Assembly: GCA_013365325.1 (NCBI GenBank)
Contig: JABVXV010000091.1
Span: 124,001-188,000, forward strand
Direction: 5' to 3'
Length of the DNA stretch: 64,000 nucleotides
Origin: Dipetalonema caudispina
Taxonomy: Eukaryota > Nematoda > Chromadorea > Rhabditida > Onchocercidae
Of this stretch, positions 24,901-37,800 are shown one piece after another (the stretch's first letter is position 1; each line of letters starts with the position of its first letter). The notes beneath the pieces were generated by a model, which was given only the letters and a program-made list of their open reading frames with translations, was not told the origin of the DNA and ran no database searches. The position numbers were made by a program, and so were the translations under genes.

Positions 24901-27375
24901 TGCCTTCTATATTTTGTAGTTTTGAAAACATACAAAGCTTAGAAAGCCAAATAACAATTCTTTGCATGTGTAAAGTTACATTGTCATCTTCTTCCATTTT
25001 ATTTCTGACCATTCCAAATCTCCGATATATTAATCACAAAGAGTTACACTTTACATTAATATTTGTCCGGCCACTAACAAGATAGCTGCTTCATATGTTC
25101 TAATTTAAACATAGCAATTAACTACTTGATATGCTATTGAAAATGTTCTTAAACTGACTCACATTGGCCATCATGAGATGTCTGAAAAGATTCTAAACGA
25201 ATAAATCCTACTTTTTACAATTTTTTATGCTTCCCTAACTTCTCCATTTTCTATATTTCTTTCCTCTTTCTATTAAAATCAGTTCCCAAAAATAAAACCA
25301 TAAATTTTGTCATATGGGTTTTATCTATAAGTTTACATCTGCTGACTGTCCTGTACAAATGTACAGAGAACCGGAAAGATGCCACGCAGTTCGTCAACTA
25401 TTACCAAACAGACTCTAAATTGGGAAAGCGATCTGTTAGTTAACTTTCTCTTTCTTTCTCCCTCTAGAGAAAGATTACTTTACTTGTCCGACGAAAAAAG
25501 TATTTACAATGAAGACAGGTTATCCTGCTCCAATGAAGACTGCTGCTGCTGCTGCTGTTTCTCGGCTCTCAAAAAAAAGATGGAAGGTAGAATAACCTTG
25601 AGGTTTATCAACTTCTACCTGCTCCTCAATCTCCACAACAGCTACGTGACCTCGATATAACTAACGGAGCTGAAATACGGAGGTTCTTTGGTTCTTGGCC
25701 TTGATCCATATCTGATACATATCGCGCTGCCATACCCTTTTCTTTTTACTGTATTCCTTCGTATGAATATATATATATATATATATAATATCAATATATG
25801 CCTAGATGATAACGATGACAACGACGACGTTGCTGCGGCCATGACGAACAAAACCCGTTTTGCAAACTTGCTGTCCGAAATCAGAAATGTTTCTCGAAAG
25901 CAAACGCACCTCAGGACTCAAATTATTACTTGTTCTACCGGGAAACTATTTCGGAGCTCTCAAAATGTGAATAAACAACAACAAGATACGGTATTTCATT
26001 ATTACACATTTCATTCTCGAGGAAACATTATATGGTATTTGTAACTACGCTAAATTTCTTATTTTAGACCAATTCGGTAAATGCACCGCACTTCTATTTT
26101 TGGGAGGTGAAAACAGCAAACAGACAAACTGAAATGTGCAGAAATAAAACTTAAAATTCTCAAAAGCACAAACAAATTACCCTCTTTTGAGAAAGCATAA
26201 ATCCAGCTAAATAGATTTGTTTAAACTAAACTTGATTTGTAAGTGTCAATTTGAGAAAGACATCGAATATATGTCATGAAAACTTAGAATTTCCATATCT
26301 CTGTTGGTCACAAAATCCTCCACAAAACTTCGAAAGTTGCGATGAGAATTAGCCGTTAATGTTAACCGAAAAATAGACAAAGATGGGATAAAAGATAAAA
26401 TATGTGAAGTTGTGAACAAAGAAAGATCTACCAAAAATTGAGAAATGAAATGAGTGACCCGAAATGAATGGAATCAGAAAGACAGAGAGAATGTATTACG
26501 AATTTTTGCAAAAGACAAATTATGTTGAAACTTCCAGGATGCATGAAGGTACAGAAAATTTCACTGATATCTCTTCATTTATTGAGTGTGAATAAGATGA
26601 ATGAATCTTATGAATTAAAGGTATCATAAGTAAAAAAAAGTTGAGTGGAAAGATCATCACAGGAAAATAAAGGGAAGTGTTGTTGCAAAAAATATCCTGT
26701 TATGGGACAGTGCAATAAAACGTTCGTAAGCGGGCATTTCACTTTTTCAAGGGATGATAAAGGAAGGGGAACAGAGATAAGACAAAAAGAGAAAGACAAA
26801 AAGTGTAATACCGAGCCATTCTTGACGACTTCTTTGACCAGTACTTGGACTGCTGCAATACGCGAATCAGGATGAAGCTTTGCTGGTTTCCGGAGATATA
26901 TGTTGAGTACAACGGATAATAGAAGTTTCGACATTAGCTCATCAGAAAACTTGAAGTGTGCAAGGACTTGGTTCGGGTTCAAGTTCAAGCGTGCTGGCGT
27001 CCGTTCAGCCAATACGATCGTTCGTTCTGCTTTACGCTCAGGCATCATTAATTCATCAGCCAGGAACGATGTATGCATAGGAGCTGTTGCTGAATCATGT
27101 CGTAACTGATACTTCAAATACTTCGCAACTTGTGGAATTGCTGGGAAACCATCCTGTGGTCGTACCTGTGGTGGTGCATCCAAACCGAGCTTTTCCAAAA
27201 TTTCACGTTTAATTAATTCCAAGCGTATCTTTGCCAATTCATCCCGCGCTTCTGCACAACCGTGACAACTATGATTGCTATGATGACGCCAAGCGGTAGT
27301 CCCATATGTCAATGGACTACAGAACAAGCTCAGTGCTAGGAATATTGAATGTACCAATGCAGCAAGCAACGTCAT
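21932..27375 (-). CDS. Secreted TGF-beta superfamily ligand (activin/DAF-7-like)
   Basis: This is a dimeric secreted signal for Smad-coupled Ser/Thr-kinase receptors. Four phase-0 exons, 26812-27375, 22517-22702, 22236-22439 and 21932-22105, give 375 residues. Residues 1-25 are a signal peptide (hydrophobic AALVHSIFLALSLF). The propeptide has a CxxC (CHGC), the amphipathic IRLELIKREILEKLGL typical of activin, myostatin and TGF-beta latency peptides, and IPIRVDDVQRWWSG. A furin site RRKR precedes SYQEVC and a mature domain of about 108 residues. That domain has PSCCLYSLVVDFEAAGWDFV, IAPKLYDAHMCSGEC, GCCHPTEYDPITLVYM and the end ARRCACA. It has nine cysteines, as in the TGF-beta, activin and DAF-7 branch. 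The HPTEYD and HSKI motifs point to DAF-7, for which a filarial homologue (TGH-2) has been reported. An activin or TIG-3-like assignment is not excluded. The last four residues are CACA where the family usually ends CxCS. Confidence 0.88.
22703..26811 (-). other. 4.1-kb intron of the TGF-beta ligand gene
   Basis: The propeptide passes from VKEVVKNGS (exon 1) to IGTALAERKRHVD (exon 2) without loss of frame or of family alignment, so the intervening 4109 bases are intron. Inside are a TA run at about 25770-25788 and a 25-base direct repeat (23861 and 23978). No nested gene was recognised on either strand. Confidence 0.75.
23861..24002 (+). repeat. Imperfect direct repeat in the TGF-beta intron
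   Basis: TGAATAAAAACAAGT followed by a C/T-rich run and AGAAT occurs at 23861-23885 and again at 23978-24002. The two copies start 117 bases apart and differ at a few positions. Confidence 0.6.
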
Positions 27376-28834
27376 TCTTTGAATTGCCCCTCCCGTAATT
27401 GCTAGAATGCCTCGACGGCTCCACAGCCGGCAACTGGTAGTATGTATTATCAGGTATTCGGCCGAACCACCAGCACCGAAACCCTACCAACGGATTGCCT
27501 ACTATATGTGTAAATGATTTGTTGAAGATAATGATAGTGCTGATGGTGGCGATGCTGATACTGGTGGTGGTGATGGTGATACTGGTGATGCTGGTGGGGG
27601 TGTTGGTGGTGGCGTGGCTCAAAGGGTGTTGCTCTTGCTCCCTCTGCCTTCCTTCTTCCTTCGATGTTGTTCGGTCAGTTCGGCAACTCCGCCTTTCCAA
27701 TCCGACTGTGCTCCACGTTTGGTTCTCACTTCACTCTTTCCAATAATTTATTAAATCAACAATAGGCTGCAAATTATCCACGAAAAAACAGTACACCACA
27801 TTTACACATATAAATCTATCTATACACAGAAACACACATAGATACCTACTAAATTGACTGGTTGAATCAACAGATAATTGTGATAATGTTGAAAATAAGG
27901 GTAAATGCAAGGAATGCAAGCAAGTTACCTTGACAACAGTAATAACAATAGACAGATGTAAATCGTCCTTCGGCACATATACTGTATAGAGTGAAACTAC
28001 AGCTGAAGCTTCCGGAGAGCTGGAAAACTGATTATCACTAAATATTGAGTCAATAATAGGGGTAACCGGTGATTACAGTCCATTACTGCTAACTACAGAA
28101 GCAAAGAACTATTTTGGAAATGTAATATATCAACGAAAAGAGCTAGCCAAGAATCGCACGGAGAGAAAGTCAACAGGGAGTATTGTTGAACAAAAACATG
28201 TGAATCCTTTGTTCACTAATCTTGCAAATACTGTCAACCACGTCTTATGAAACTTTAGGATTTGACCATTAATGACCATCGAGTTGGAAAACATCAATAA
28301 CAGAGCCGTGTATCACCATTATACCACATCACCAGCAGCAACAGTAACAGCAATGTCAATCGGAACCGAAACCAACCAATACAAGCCAAAAATTGTGGTT
28401 ACATTTCACATCTTTGCTAAAGGCTGAAAAACAGCAACATTCTCATTCATTATAACCATTCAACTATGCAAATATCATCATCAAATTCATCCATCCACTA
28501 TTCATTCGTTCCACAAACGGACGCTATTTCAGCAACCGAAATACCGACGAAAATTCTGCTACTTGTCATAAATTAAGAATAGAAACGATTCGCAAATGAA
28601 ATGCATCTCTTTCATAACTGGAGCATAGTAACCGCTCACTCCGAGCACTAACAGATAGCTAGAACTTTTTCTGCTACTAAAATTACGATAAAAAAGTACA
28701 TAAAATATTTTTTAGAGAAAAATTTTTCCAAGAAAACTCTTAAAAGCTTTGGAAAGAAAAAAATCCTTTTATAGGACTTTTAATAATCTTAAAGGTAGAT
28801 AAACTAGACACTGATTACAACAAATTTCTTGAAA
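27376..28834. other. Upstream region of the TGF-beta gene
   Basis: About 1.46 kb separates the TGF-beta start (27375, minus) from the end of TRAPPC11 (28835, minus). It contains a trinucleotide-like GTG/GAT low-complexity block at about 27535-27615 and otherwise A+T-rich sequence. It is likely to contain the promoter and leader of the ligand gene; no specific factor site is claimed. Confidence 0.5.
27530..27620 (+). repeat. GGTGAT-type low-complexity block
   Basis: An imperfect run of GGTGGTGAT and GCTGGTG units lies 155-245 bases upstream of the TGF-beta start codon. On the minus strand it reads as ATCACC repeats and creates spurious Thr/Ser/Ile-rich frames. Confidence 0.7.
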
Positions 28835-31800
28835 TTATTTCGGAAAAAAGAACGAAACAAATGAACCAACTAATATAAATATAGCATCCGGAATTGATAG
28901 CCAAATAATTTCGTCAAGTGTTGCTGAATTGAACATCGAACTTCGAATTGTGAGCTTCGGGAACGGTAAGCGACCAGCACAAAGAGCCATCACTGATACT
29001 TTATATTCATATATTTCCGATGGCAATAAGCGGATATCGATCTGAAAAAGGTAAGAAAAAATTATTTCCCAAATATGCATAATACAGTAAAAAAAAAGAA
29101 ATGTATGCTTCTGTTATTTTCCCATCAAACAAAAAATACGATTCTAACATGAAAATGCAAGCAAACAATGTATTTGGTGCGGAAAATCCGGAGTGAGAAT
29201 TATGAAAAGCAAAAAGGTTTTGCCATCATGTGAACCAGATGTCCCATAACTTATATTACGTACGCAGTATAAATGATGTATATATTGCAGTAAGGCTCAT
29301 TCCTCCCAGTTTTTGTCCTAACCATTTTATTACATGCTGGTTGTTCTAAATCAGAAAAAATAAAAAAGATCATGTAGTAGTCATCCAGTTGAAGCATAAC
29401 TACTGTGTGTCATATAGGACAAAGGTATCGACAGAACTAATTGAAGTCGATGTTAAGTATACTCGTCAGGTAAGCAGTCATAGAATCCTTCACCGTAACT
29501 ACATAAAGGAAAATAAATAGGAAGTTCATTTAGAGACCTAAACTTATATGGATTAAAATAAAGACAAGGCTGAGGTGATATTGGTATCACAGGTGATATG
29601 GCACAATTACACTTTTAAAATAACCGTGGTGCAGTGCACCTATTCATCTTGTATCCGCCGTATTCTTATTTATTCATTTACTATTTCCCATGAAAAATTC
29701 CAAAATTTAAATATGACTTTAATAAAGCCCAAAAACATATTTACCACTACTTTCAACTGCTTGACAAAAAAAGTAAACGAGGCATAAAGTATTAGCACTT
29801 AATGGAGAAGAAGACAATCCGTTTTCTGAGTGAAATTAACCCGGAAAAGGGAATAGTAACGGTAAGCAACCGGGATGAATGGATGGGTGGATAGATGAAA
29901 ATGCTCGATATCCTCAACTACGTGATAAAAAAAAATCCATCTTTGGAAAATAAATCTTTTATCACTTTATTGTCCTTTCTCTAGCGCACTACTATCACTC
30001 TCGGTATCCTACTATTTCTGATATCTTGTTAACAATTCCATTATCTATCTCAACATCGCTTCACAAACGTCTCGTTGTTCATCAATCATCAGTGAATGAT
30101 AACAGTCCTGGCTACAAAAGTTTTACTTGCAAAGACGGCACCACACCCACGCCAAATACAAATAATCGATTATTTCGGAAACGATTAATGTGGAAGAGTG
30201 GTTTGAAGAGGAAGAAGAAATATAACAGTTAGAATCGAAGCGCATCATTTCATCTTTCTTTTATGGATAAGAAACGGTGCTTTATGTTATCCATTTGAGC
30301 CACACAATTCTTGATTGATAAAAGCAATGTAAGAAGGTTGATCTTTCACTTCTATGATCAGCCATTGCAAGACTAATGATATCTGATCTGTTATATGGGA
30401 TTTGTATACAAATGAAGCAGAAAAAAAAAAAAAAAAAAAAACTCATTGCCGGAAACGATAACTATGCACTACAACAAAAATGCTAATAATTCTTCTTCAC
30501 AATCTTTGCTCTTTTATCTTTACTCATGTTATAATTAGTAATAGTAATGATGATGATGATGATGATGATGATTGAAATGATAAAGCGGAATGAAAAGGAA
30601 TGGAAGAAGGAACTATGTCCGGTCCAGCCCAATTCATTTCAATTTAGTTATCCTTCAAGAATCACTACTACCTTCAAACATCAATCATTCTTCTGTGAGA
30701 CCTGCTTACTAACGGAGTTGGCGATGCTGTAATAAAAATTTAAAAAACGAAACGAGAAAGAAAAAAAAAAGTTAACTTTTAGCCAAAAGAAATGGTTCCT
30801 TTTTGGTTAAGAGAAATCGAGTAAACTAATATTTTTGGCAGTTATTTTTATTTAGAAAAATACTGAAAAGAGGGATAGATGACCGAATGGAATGTTCACT
30901 TATATTGAAGACGATGATGACACATAAGGTGCATCAACAAACATTTCATTTGTGTATGATATCTTTTCTTAAAATTATTCCCTTCATTTCTTTTTTTGTT
31001 CATGGCTGAATTAATGCCAACATATTTCGAACAGTCGAAGACGTTCTTTCATCTTCATTCCTCCATCCTGCTTACTGCAACATTTTATTGTTGATTGATC
31101 GAAAAAATTAGTTAATTTGAAAGAACATTAATTTGCTCAGTTTTTCAACATATATTTTTAGCAAAATCTTTCAAAAATTAATTACTGATATGGGACATTC
31201 TTTTTATCAAAGCAATAATTGAACCGATAACTCAAAATTCAGTCCTATTCTAAAATGATTCGTTAAATGACGTAGTCAGGGAAAAACGACATTGGTCGGT
31301 TTTAAGATAAGCTTTTAATGATTAAAAACCATCACTTTCCAGTTAAAAACGAATGGACGTGCCACTTAAAGAACGAAAACAAAATGGTTAGAATCAGAAC
31401 AAGCACATAAAAGCATAAAGCATTATACATTACTAATCTTATTTAGTCCATGCTACAAAATGAAAAGGAACGGTTTCAAATTTGGGTAATTCCAAACCAG
31501 TACATATTTAACACGCAGATGTTTCTAATAAATCTATCTGCAAACTTCAGACATCTTTACATTGGAAATAATGAATAAGTAAAGTCCGGATCAGCAAGAC
31601 AAACTGTTTCTCGGTTAACTTTCATAGATTAAACTCTTCTGAATGCTTCAGTTAGTTATTAATCAGGATAGATATACAGTGCAATGATAGTATGAGTGCA
31701 ATCACAAACTACATCTTAGGATGCCATCCATATCATGTGGTTAGAAAATTAAATTCGAGAAAAAAAAAGACGAAATAAATCAAACCAATCAAATTGAAAG

Positions 31801-34800
31801 ATGGATGAAAATAGGACGGAATGTTGTAATGCAATCTACTTCAGTTGTTCATTAACCTCACTCTTTCAGGGACAGTATCTCTACCCTTCTAATTAATAGA
31901 ATTTGGCCTAAGAGAAGAAAAAGATTTTTAATTTTCTGCTTTCTGGATATTTGTATGCATCTCCCTAGCAGATGCTTCTCAGTATCTATATATAACTCAC
32001 TGACAACCTTTGTGTATTTACTCAAGTGCATGAATTTGTGTGAGTTTATATACATATGCCAGGAACAAAGTTTCGTATAGAGATCAGTCAGTGGAAAAAA
32101 TTGCAACTGTTTGAAAAGACAATGAAATGATAAAAAGGAAATGTGTACAGGGAAACATATAAATTTTGCAATTTACGTTTATTTTAAGATTAAAAGTATA
32201 ATCAGCGACTGGTGTAACTTAACCAAAAAAAAAAAAAAAGGCATCAATCGCTGATCACATTTAAAGCTCTACCAGTATACAGTATTGAAAATAGATCTTG
32301 AATAACCGATGGTGCATTCACTTTTCCACTTTTATCCATTTCTTACAAAAATATAACTATATTTCCGATCCAAGTCATAAACGTACGTTACAATAGATTT
32401 ATCAGCTACCATCATACAGTTTGAACCAGCTACGTTGACTATATTACTGTTAATGTTCCTCCAAGACTTCAAATCACCGAAACTTTTGTAAAGACAGTAA
32501 CATTAAAAACAATTTAGAAAGTACTAAATTTGCGATGTGTAACAAGTGGAACCTTTTTGTTGCCAGCAAACACGAACACATCCGCCGGTTCTAACGTCAT
32601 CTGCAGATCAATCATTTTGTTATATAGATTGCGAATAGTGAAAACAACTGGAATTGCCGTTCGTACAATGAGATAGGAAGTTCGAGGTTGCGCTTTAACC
32701 GATAATGGCGAATTTTTCACAAGAACAGATCCAATGCTAAGTTGGGACAAAACCCATCCATCTAACGAACTATTTCTGCAACATGGTTCATCTTAGTTAA
32801 ATAGAAATGGATGGCTAGATTTCAAACGCAAACCTTATACATTAACTCAATAAAATTCTTTATAAAAATGTATCTGATGATGCAATTAATGATTTTAATA
32901 AATTAAAATTTAACCTTTTCCAGTGTATATATATTTCACCCAAATTACATCGCTTATTTTCTGCTTTCAATGAAAATCGTGCAGGTGAGCAAACAGTTAT
33001 TACATCGTTCTCAAGGCAGCAGATTTCATCTATAACTTCTAAATTAGTTCGGAGTACCTCGCAATATAAGGAACATAAGTTTACCACATACCTTTTAGCA
33101 AAATCTTTTCGTCTTTATCAGTTTCCATTTCAGTACCCTAAAAGCAATGGATGGTGAACTGTATCAGTATAACATCAAGTTTCAAAACAACATTTGCTTC
33201 TGGTTTTAATCTGATCACACTTTCAGCACTAGCATCAGGCCTAGTTGAATCACAAATTGTAGCTATGATATTATGATATTAATTTCCAATGTACATATTG
33301 ATGGGTTTTAAACATAAGAAATCAAGTGCTGAATTCATGTGAAACTTAACTAACTTCACAAAAAATGTTACCAATCGTAGCTGAAATTTTTAAAATAATT
33401 TGAAATATAATTCAGGGGATTAATTTTTATGAAAGAAACGAAGAGATATACTTTTTTTCCCTTCCCAGGAAAGATTACATAATCTCATTATTTATTTTAC
33501 AAATTTAGCAACTTTTTGTATCCTCAAAATATCTTTCTCAACGCTGTCATTCTTCCATTCTCACTGCTCGCCACGTGGTCAGTTTAGTGCGACACATGAA
33601 ACGTCCTATTTCAAAGCATCCTAACTACCACATTTACATAGTTAGCCTTCTCAAAAATTTATCTTCTTAATAATAATAATAATTTAATGGATCTCATACA
33701 CTACTACAAATTCTGTGTTTGATTAATATGATACAATATCTATTAAAAACACAAATATAACAATAACATACCGGTCTCCACGTTATGTTCGAAATAATCA
33801 TATCTGCGACTGTTATTATATCAGTTCGAATAAATAAATTGGTTTCCGCAAGCGGATTTTCGATGATATCATTCTGTAACGAGAACGATGCATAAGAGGT
33901 AAATCTATGAAAGAAAGTGATAGATATAAGAAAATAAGATATCGCAATTATTTGCGCCGGCTTCATCGATACGTCCATAATTTAGTACTTAGTTTAATGA
34001 TATAAACAGTACAGCATATAATGCTGCAAGACAGAAATTCAGATGAGCAATCCATGCTGAATTTGAATTCGTTCCATTAATTGAAGTTATTCCAATGGAA
34101 ACAAACACTAACGTTCATAGTCAGTAATTTACTGTTAATATCGAATGGAGGTCGTGACCGCACCGGTATTAAGAAGCGTCTCTGTACCGTTATATCGTTA
34201 AGCGGTATAGAGACCTATAATAACAAAAATTCATTGTAAAGAACGTTTATAAATGTTTACTTCGAGAAAAAATTAAGCCAAGTGGGACATCTAAAAACAT
34301 ACCATTATCGACATATTTGTCGAGCAAATGGTTTGAGTGCAGTATCTTACATTCAGTTGAACCTGTAAAACCATTGCTTATGAACTTTTAACATTTAAAA
34401 GCAAATTCTAAAGCATAAATTTATTGGTCTTTAAAGCTTTCGATGAATGAAGTGCTCATACAGCGTGCAACATAGAATCATTTACGTTACTAAATAGATT
34501 ACAAAATGAAGAGGAAATATAAATTGTAATAAAACGACGTTTTGACCTTAAATGGTGGGATTTGAGAGCTACTGTATTCTAAAACTTTTGTACCATTTTG
34601 AACAAACTGATTTTCTTCGTTGATGAAAACTACACTTCCAATCATCTCCTCCTTCGTATCCAAGCACCAATCCAGTCTGTAGTAGAATTTTTCAGGTAAT
34701 TAAATTTGATTAGAAAAATACATCAAAAATGAGGATAAGCATACCTAATACTTTCTATCGGACTGCTTTCTTCACACATAAATGATAGCGGTATTGTAGC

Positions 34801-37800
34801 AATTTCACCAAGCAATGCTTCACTTTGATCAGTTCCTTCAAGACGAAAATGAGCTTCACGAGGCTCGATTCTGAAAAAAAGAATTTGAAAACAGTGTTAC
34901 AATAAAACTAACCGGAATCGGAAACAAATAAGAAAACGTAAAATTAATAAAAGAACAAAATCTAGAAGAGAAATGTCAAACTTACTTCAATGTCGTCAGA
35001 CCAACACATGCGTCTAATATGGAAGTCATGTAGGAATTATCATAAGTGCCATACGACAACGACTGAGCATCCCAATCTATTGTTCCATAAACAGATGAAT
35101 GTACAGAACCCATTTCTAAGCTCAACCCATCCACCTTTAAAGAAAGAAGTTATGTTCTCTCTCTCTCTCTCTCCCTATATTATATATAATAAATTAGAAA
35201 TTGAATATGTGCCCAGTTCTAAACTCCTTTCCATACCTTTTTGATTTTTAAAAAATAAACAAGAAAAACGGAAATGAATAAATCCAGACAGAAATACTGA
35301 AAAGATTATTACCATTAGTTGCCTAGCAGTCGTGCAACATGACTGAGGTAATGACATCTTGTACATTTTAACAGTTTCCTTTTTTGGGCTAACTTCGACA
35401 TTGTCCTCAGTAAATTCATATAGTGGTAACTGTTCGGCTTCCTTACTTCCATCACTAACAGTAATTTTCATTCTTTCGAAAAAGACCGTTTTCGTAGAGT
35501 ATGACGAAAGCGCGACCTATGTGACGGTTTGTGATGACTTACAAATGTTTAAATAGTGACGTGCATATATTATTGAATAATCAATACCGTCTGATTTTTT
35601 AGCACAACATATTCATCGGTCAAGCGTATTGGAAAGGATTATATTTGAGCTTTCCAAAACTACCTTACAAAGTCATTGAAAAATTACTTATTTGTGCTAC
35701 CGGCGGCTAAATAATTTTAAATGCTAGCTTAAAGTGTTGACAAATGCAGAAGCAAATATTATAAATCATCATTAAACAGACAAATTACCATAAGAAGAAT
35801 TAATGAATCGGCATGAACAGTTTCTGTGGTATTGTTAAGAAAAGCAACTCGAGCACGAATGAACGCATCGATACGAGGCGCACTTATCGAAAAAAATACA
35901 CGCTCAGCAAATGCTGTCTCCCAAAGATGTTGACATGCTTCTACCTTTAAAACTGATAGAAATATTTCAAAACATTACAAATATCCGAATCGATCTGAAT
36001 CCATTCATTGATTTTATACTTAAGTTCGTAATTTCTATTTAAATTTGTTGAAGAAATATGAATGTTCAACATTTTATGATAGAATCTGCAAGTGATATTC
36101 GATCCGTCACGATGAGGACAGAAAAACAGAAACTTCCCGATACCTCATAAGATAGAAGTGCAGTGCAAAACAAATGCTTGTTATAAAGCTCATGTTACAT
36201 CATTCATTTGAATGAGCCAGATAAATTACAATCTACTGAAATGTCAAAAATAACTAACTTCAGCAGAAGAGATTTTAGCATATGAGATAGGTACGTGCGG
36301 TGGAAAACCCTGACGAACCAATCCAATATTTGCTACAATGTGTTCCGTAATGGCAGCAAATGTTGGGAATGTGCGTAAGTTAAGCATTTGAAAACTAAGC
36401 GTCATAAATTCCTTCACGTCTGCCACTCGAAATGCACATATAAGGGCACGCATAAGAAGCATCGTAATTGGCTCTATGAAACCTTCCCGGCGATATTCCC
36501 AAATTAAATGTGATGCAAACTGAAATTAGAGGAGATCAGAAATATGGAAAATATAAGCAAGTAATCTTCATAAGGATTACCTGCAAAGCTTTGATGTATT
36601 GACCTGTTACGAAGTATTCATCTGACAATAAGAGCATCATATAACGTTGCATTCGTGAACATTTGTATTTCTTGAACTGTGACATTGCAGAGGAGAGTAG
36701 AGCAATGCATCGATCGTGATTTGGAGAACATCGTAACTGCAGATAACATTTTATTCTTCCTTTTGATCATTAAGGTCATGTACTACGGTTAAAACATCGA
36801 GAAAACATTAAATTAGTTTAAGTAATTTAAAGCTAAACTTAATATATTTGAAGAATTACATAATACTGACCTCAAGTGCGATGAGGGCATTCTTTTCAGT
36901 TTCCGAATCCGACAAACTCCCATTTTCCGTAGCTGCCCTCCATGGCCTTTGACCATAAAAAGTGTTTGCAGTTGGTATCAAAGGGTCAGGGCTTGGGTAA
37001 ATTAATCCAGTTAACTGTGACGAAACATTTAAAGCAATAATAGCTTCGTTCGCTTGCCGATAGTAATAAGCTGCTGCTTGAAGATACATTCCAGGATGTT
37101 GAGTTGACACGGCAACCAATCCACCCAATACGGCTCGTTCAAATAAATTCGCAAACAACGAACACTGAAACAAACTTAATGTTTAAGATATGAGAAAATG
37201 AAACAAAAAATCACTTTTATTGTGATTATGACAATCAAAAATCACGTTGGAAACCAAAAGCATAGAAGCAGACCTGTTTGCCTTTCCATAATAAATGTTC
37301 AATTGATGCAGTGGCTGGAGATGGATACGAACCTGGAGGTAAGCAAAAAAACACGTTATTATGTCGTCGTTGTTGCGCTAATGCTTCTAAGGCTGCGCTG
37401 TGGAAAAATGATAATTGACATATCTGGAATAGATATAAAGAACCATTATTTAGTATGTTCCTTAAACTTCTAGGCAACCGCTTTCGGTATTTCATCAAAA
37501 GCTGTGCAGGATAAGTATGGAAGAATCATGAAAAAAACAAAATTTGCCTTGTAATTTAGGAGTCCAGCCACTGCACGTAGTTCAAATATTTCACTATCGA
37601 CAATTTCGCATTCGGTACAATGCTGATATGCTAGCTTATAATGTCTAAAATTAATTTAAAAGGACCACGACATCATCCACAATAATAACATTTTAAGGCA
37701 AAATCAAGGTGAAGAGCAAATTGAAACAGAAGGAAGTAAAGTGGGAGAAATTAGGAGTAGGAAAATGAAATAACTAAGTAAAGATTAGATGGTGGTTTTT

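Noticed and set aside
27317..27700. Thr/Ser/Ile-rich 127-residue minus-strand frame
   Set aside because: It is produced by the ATCACC low-complexity block upstream of the TGF-beta start.
30547..30732. Poly-Met plus-strand frame
   Set aside because: It begins in an ATG microsatellite inside a TRAPPC11 intron.
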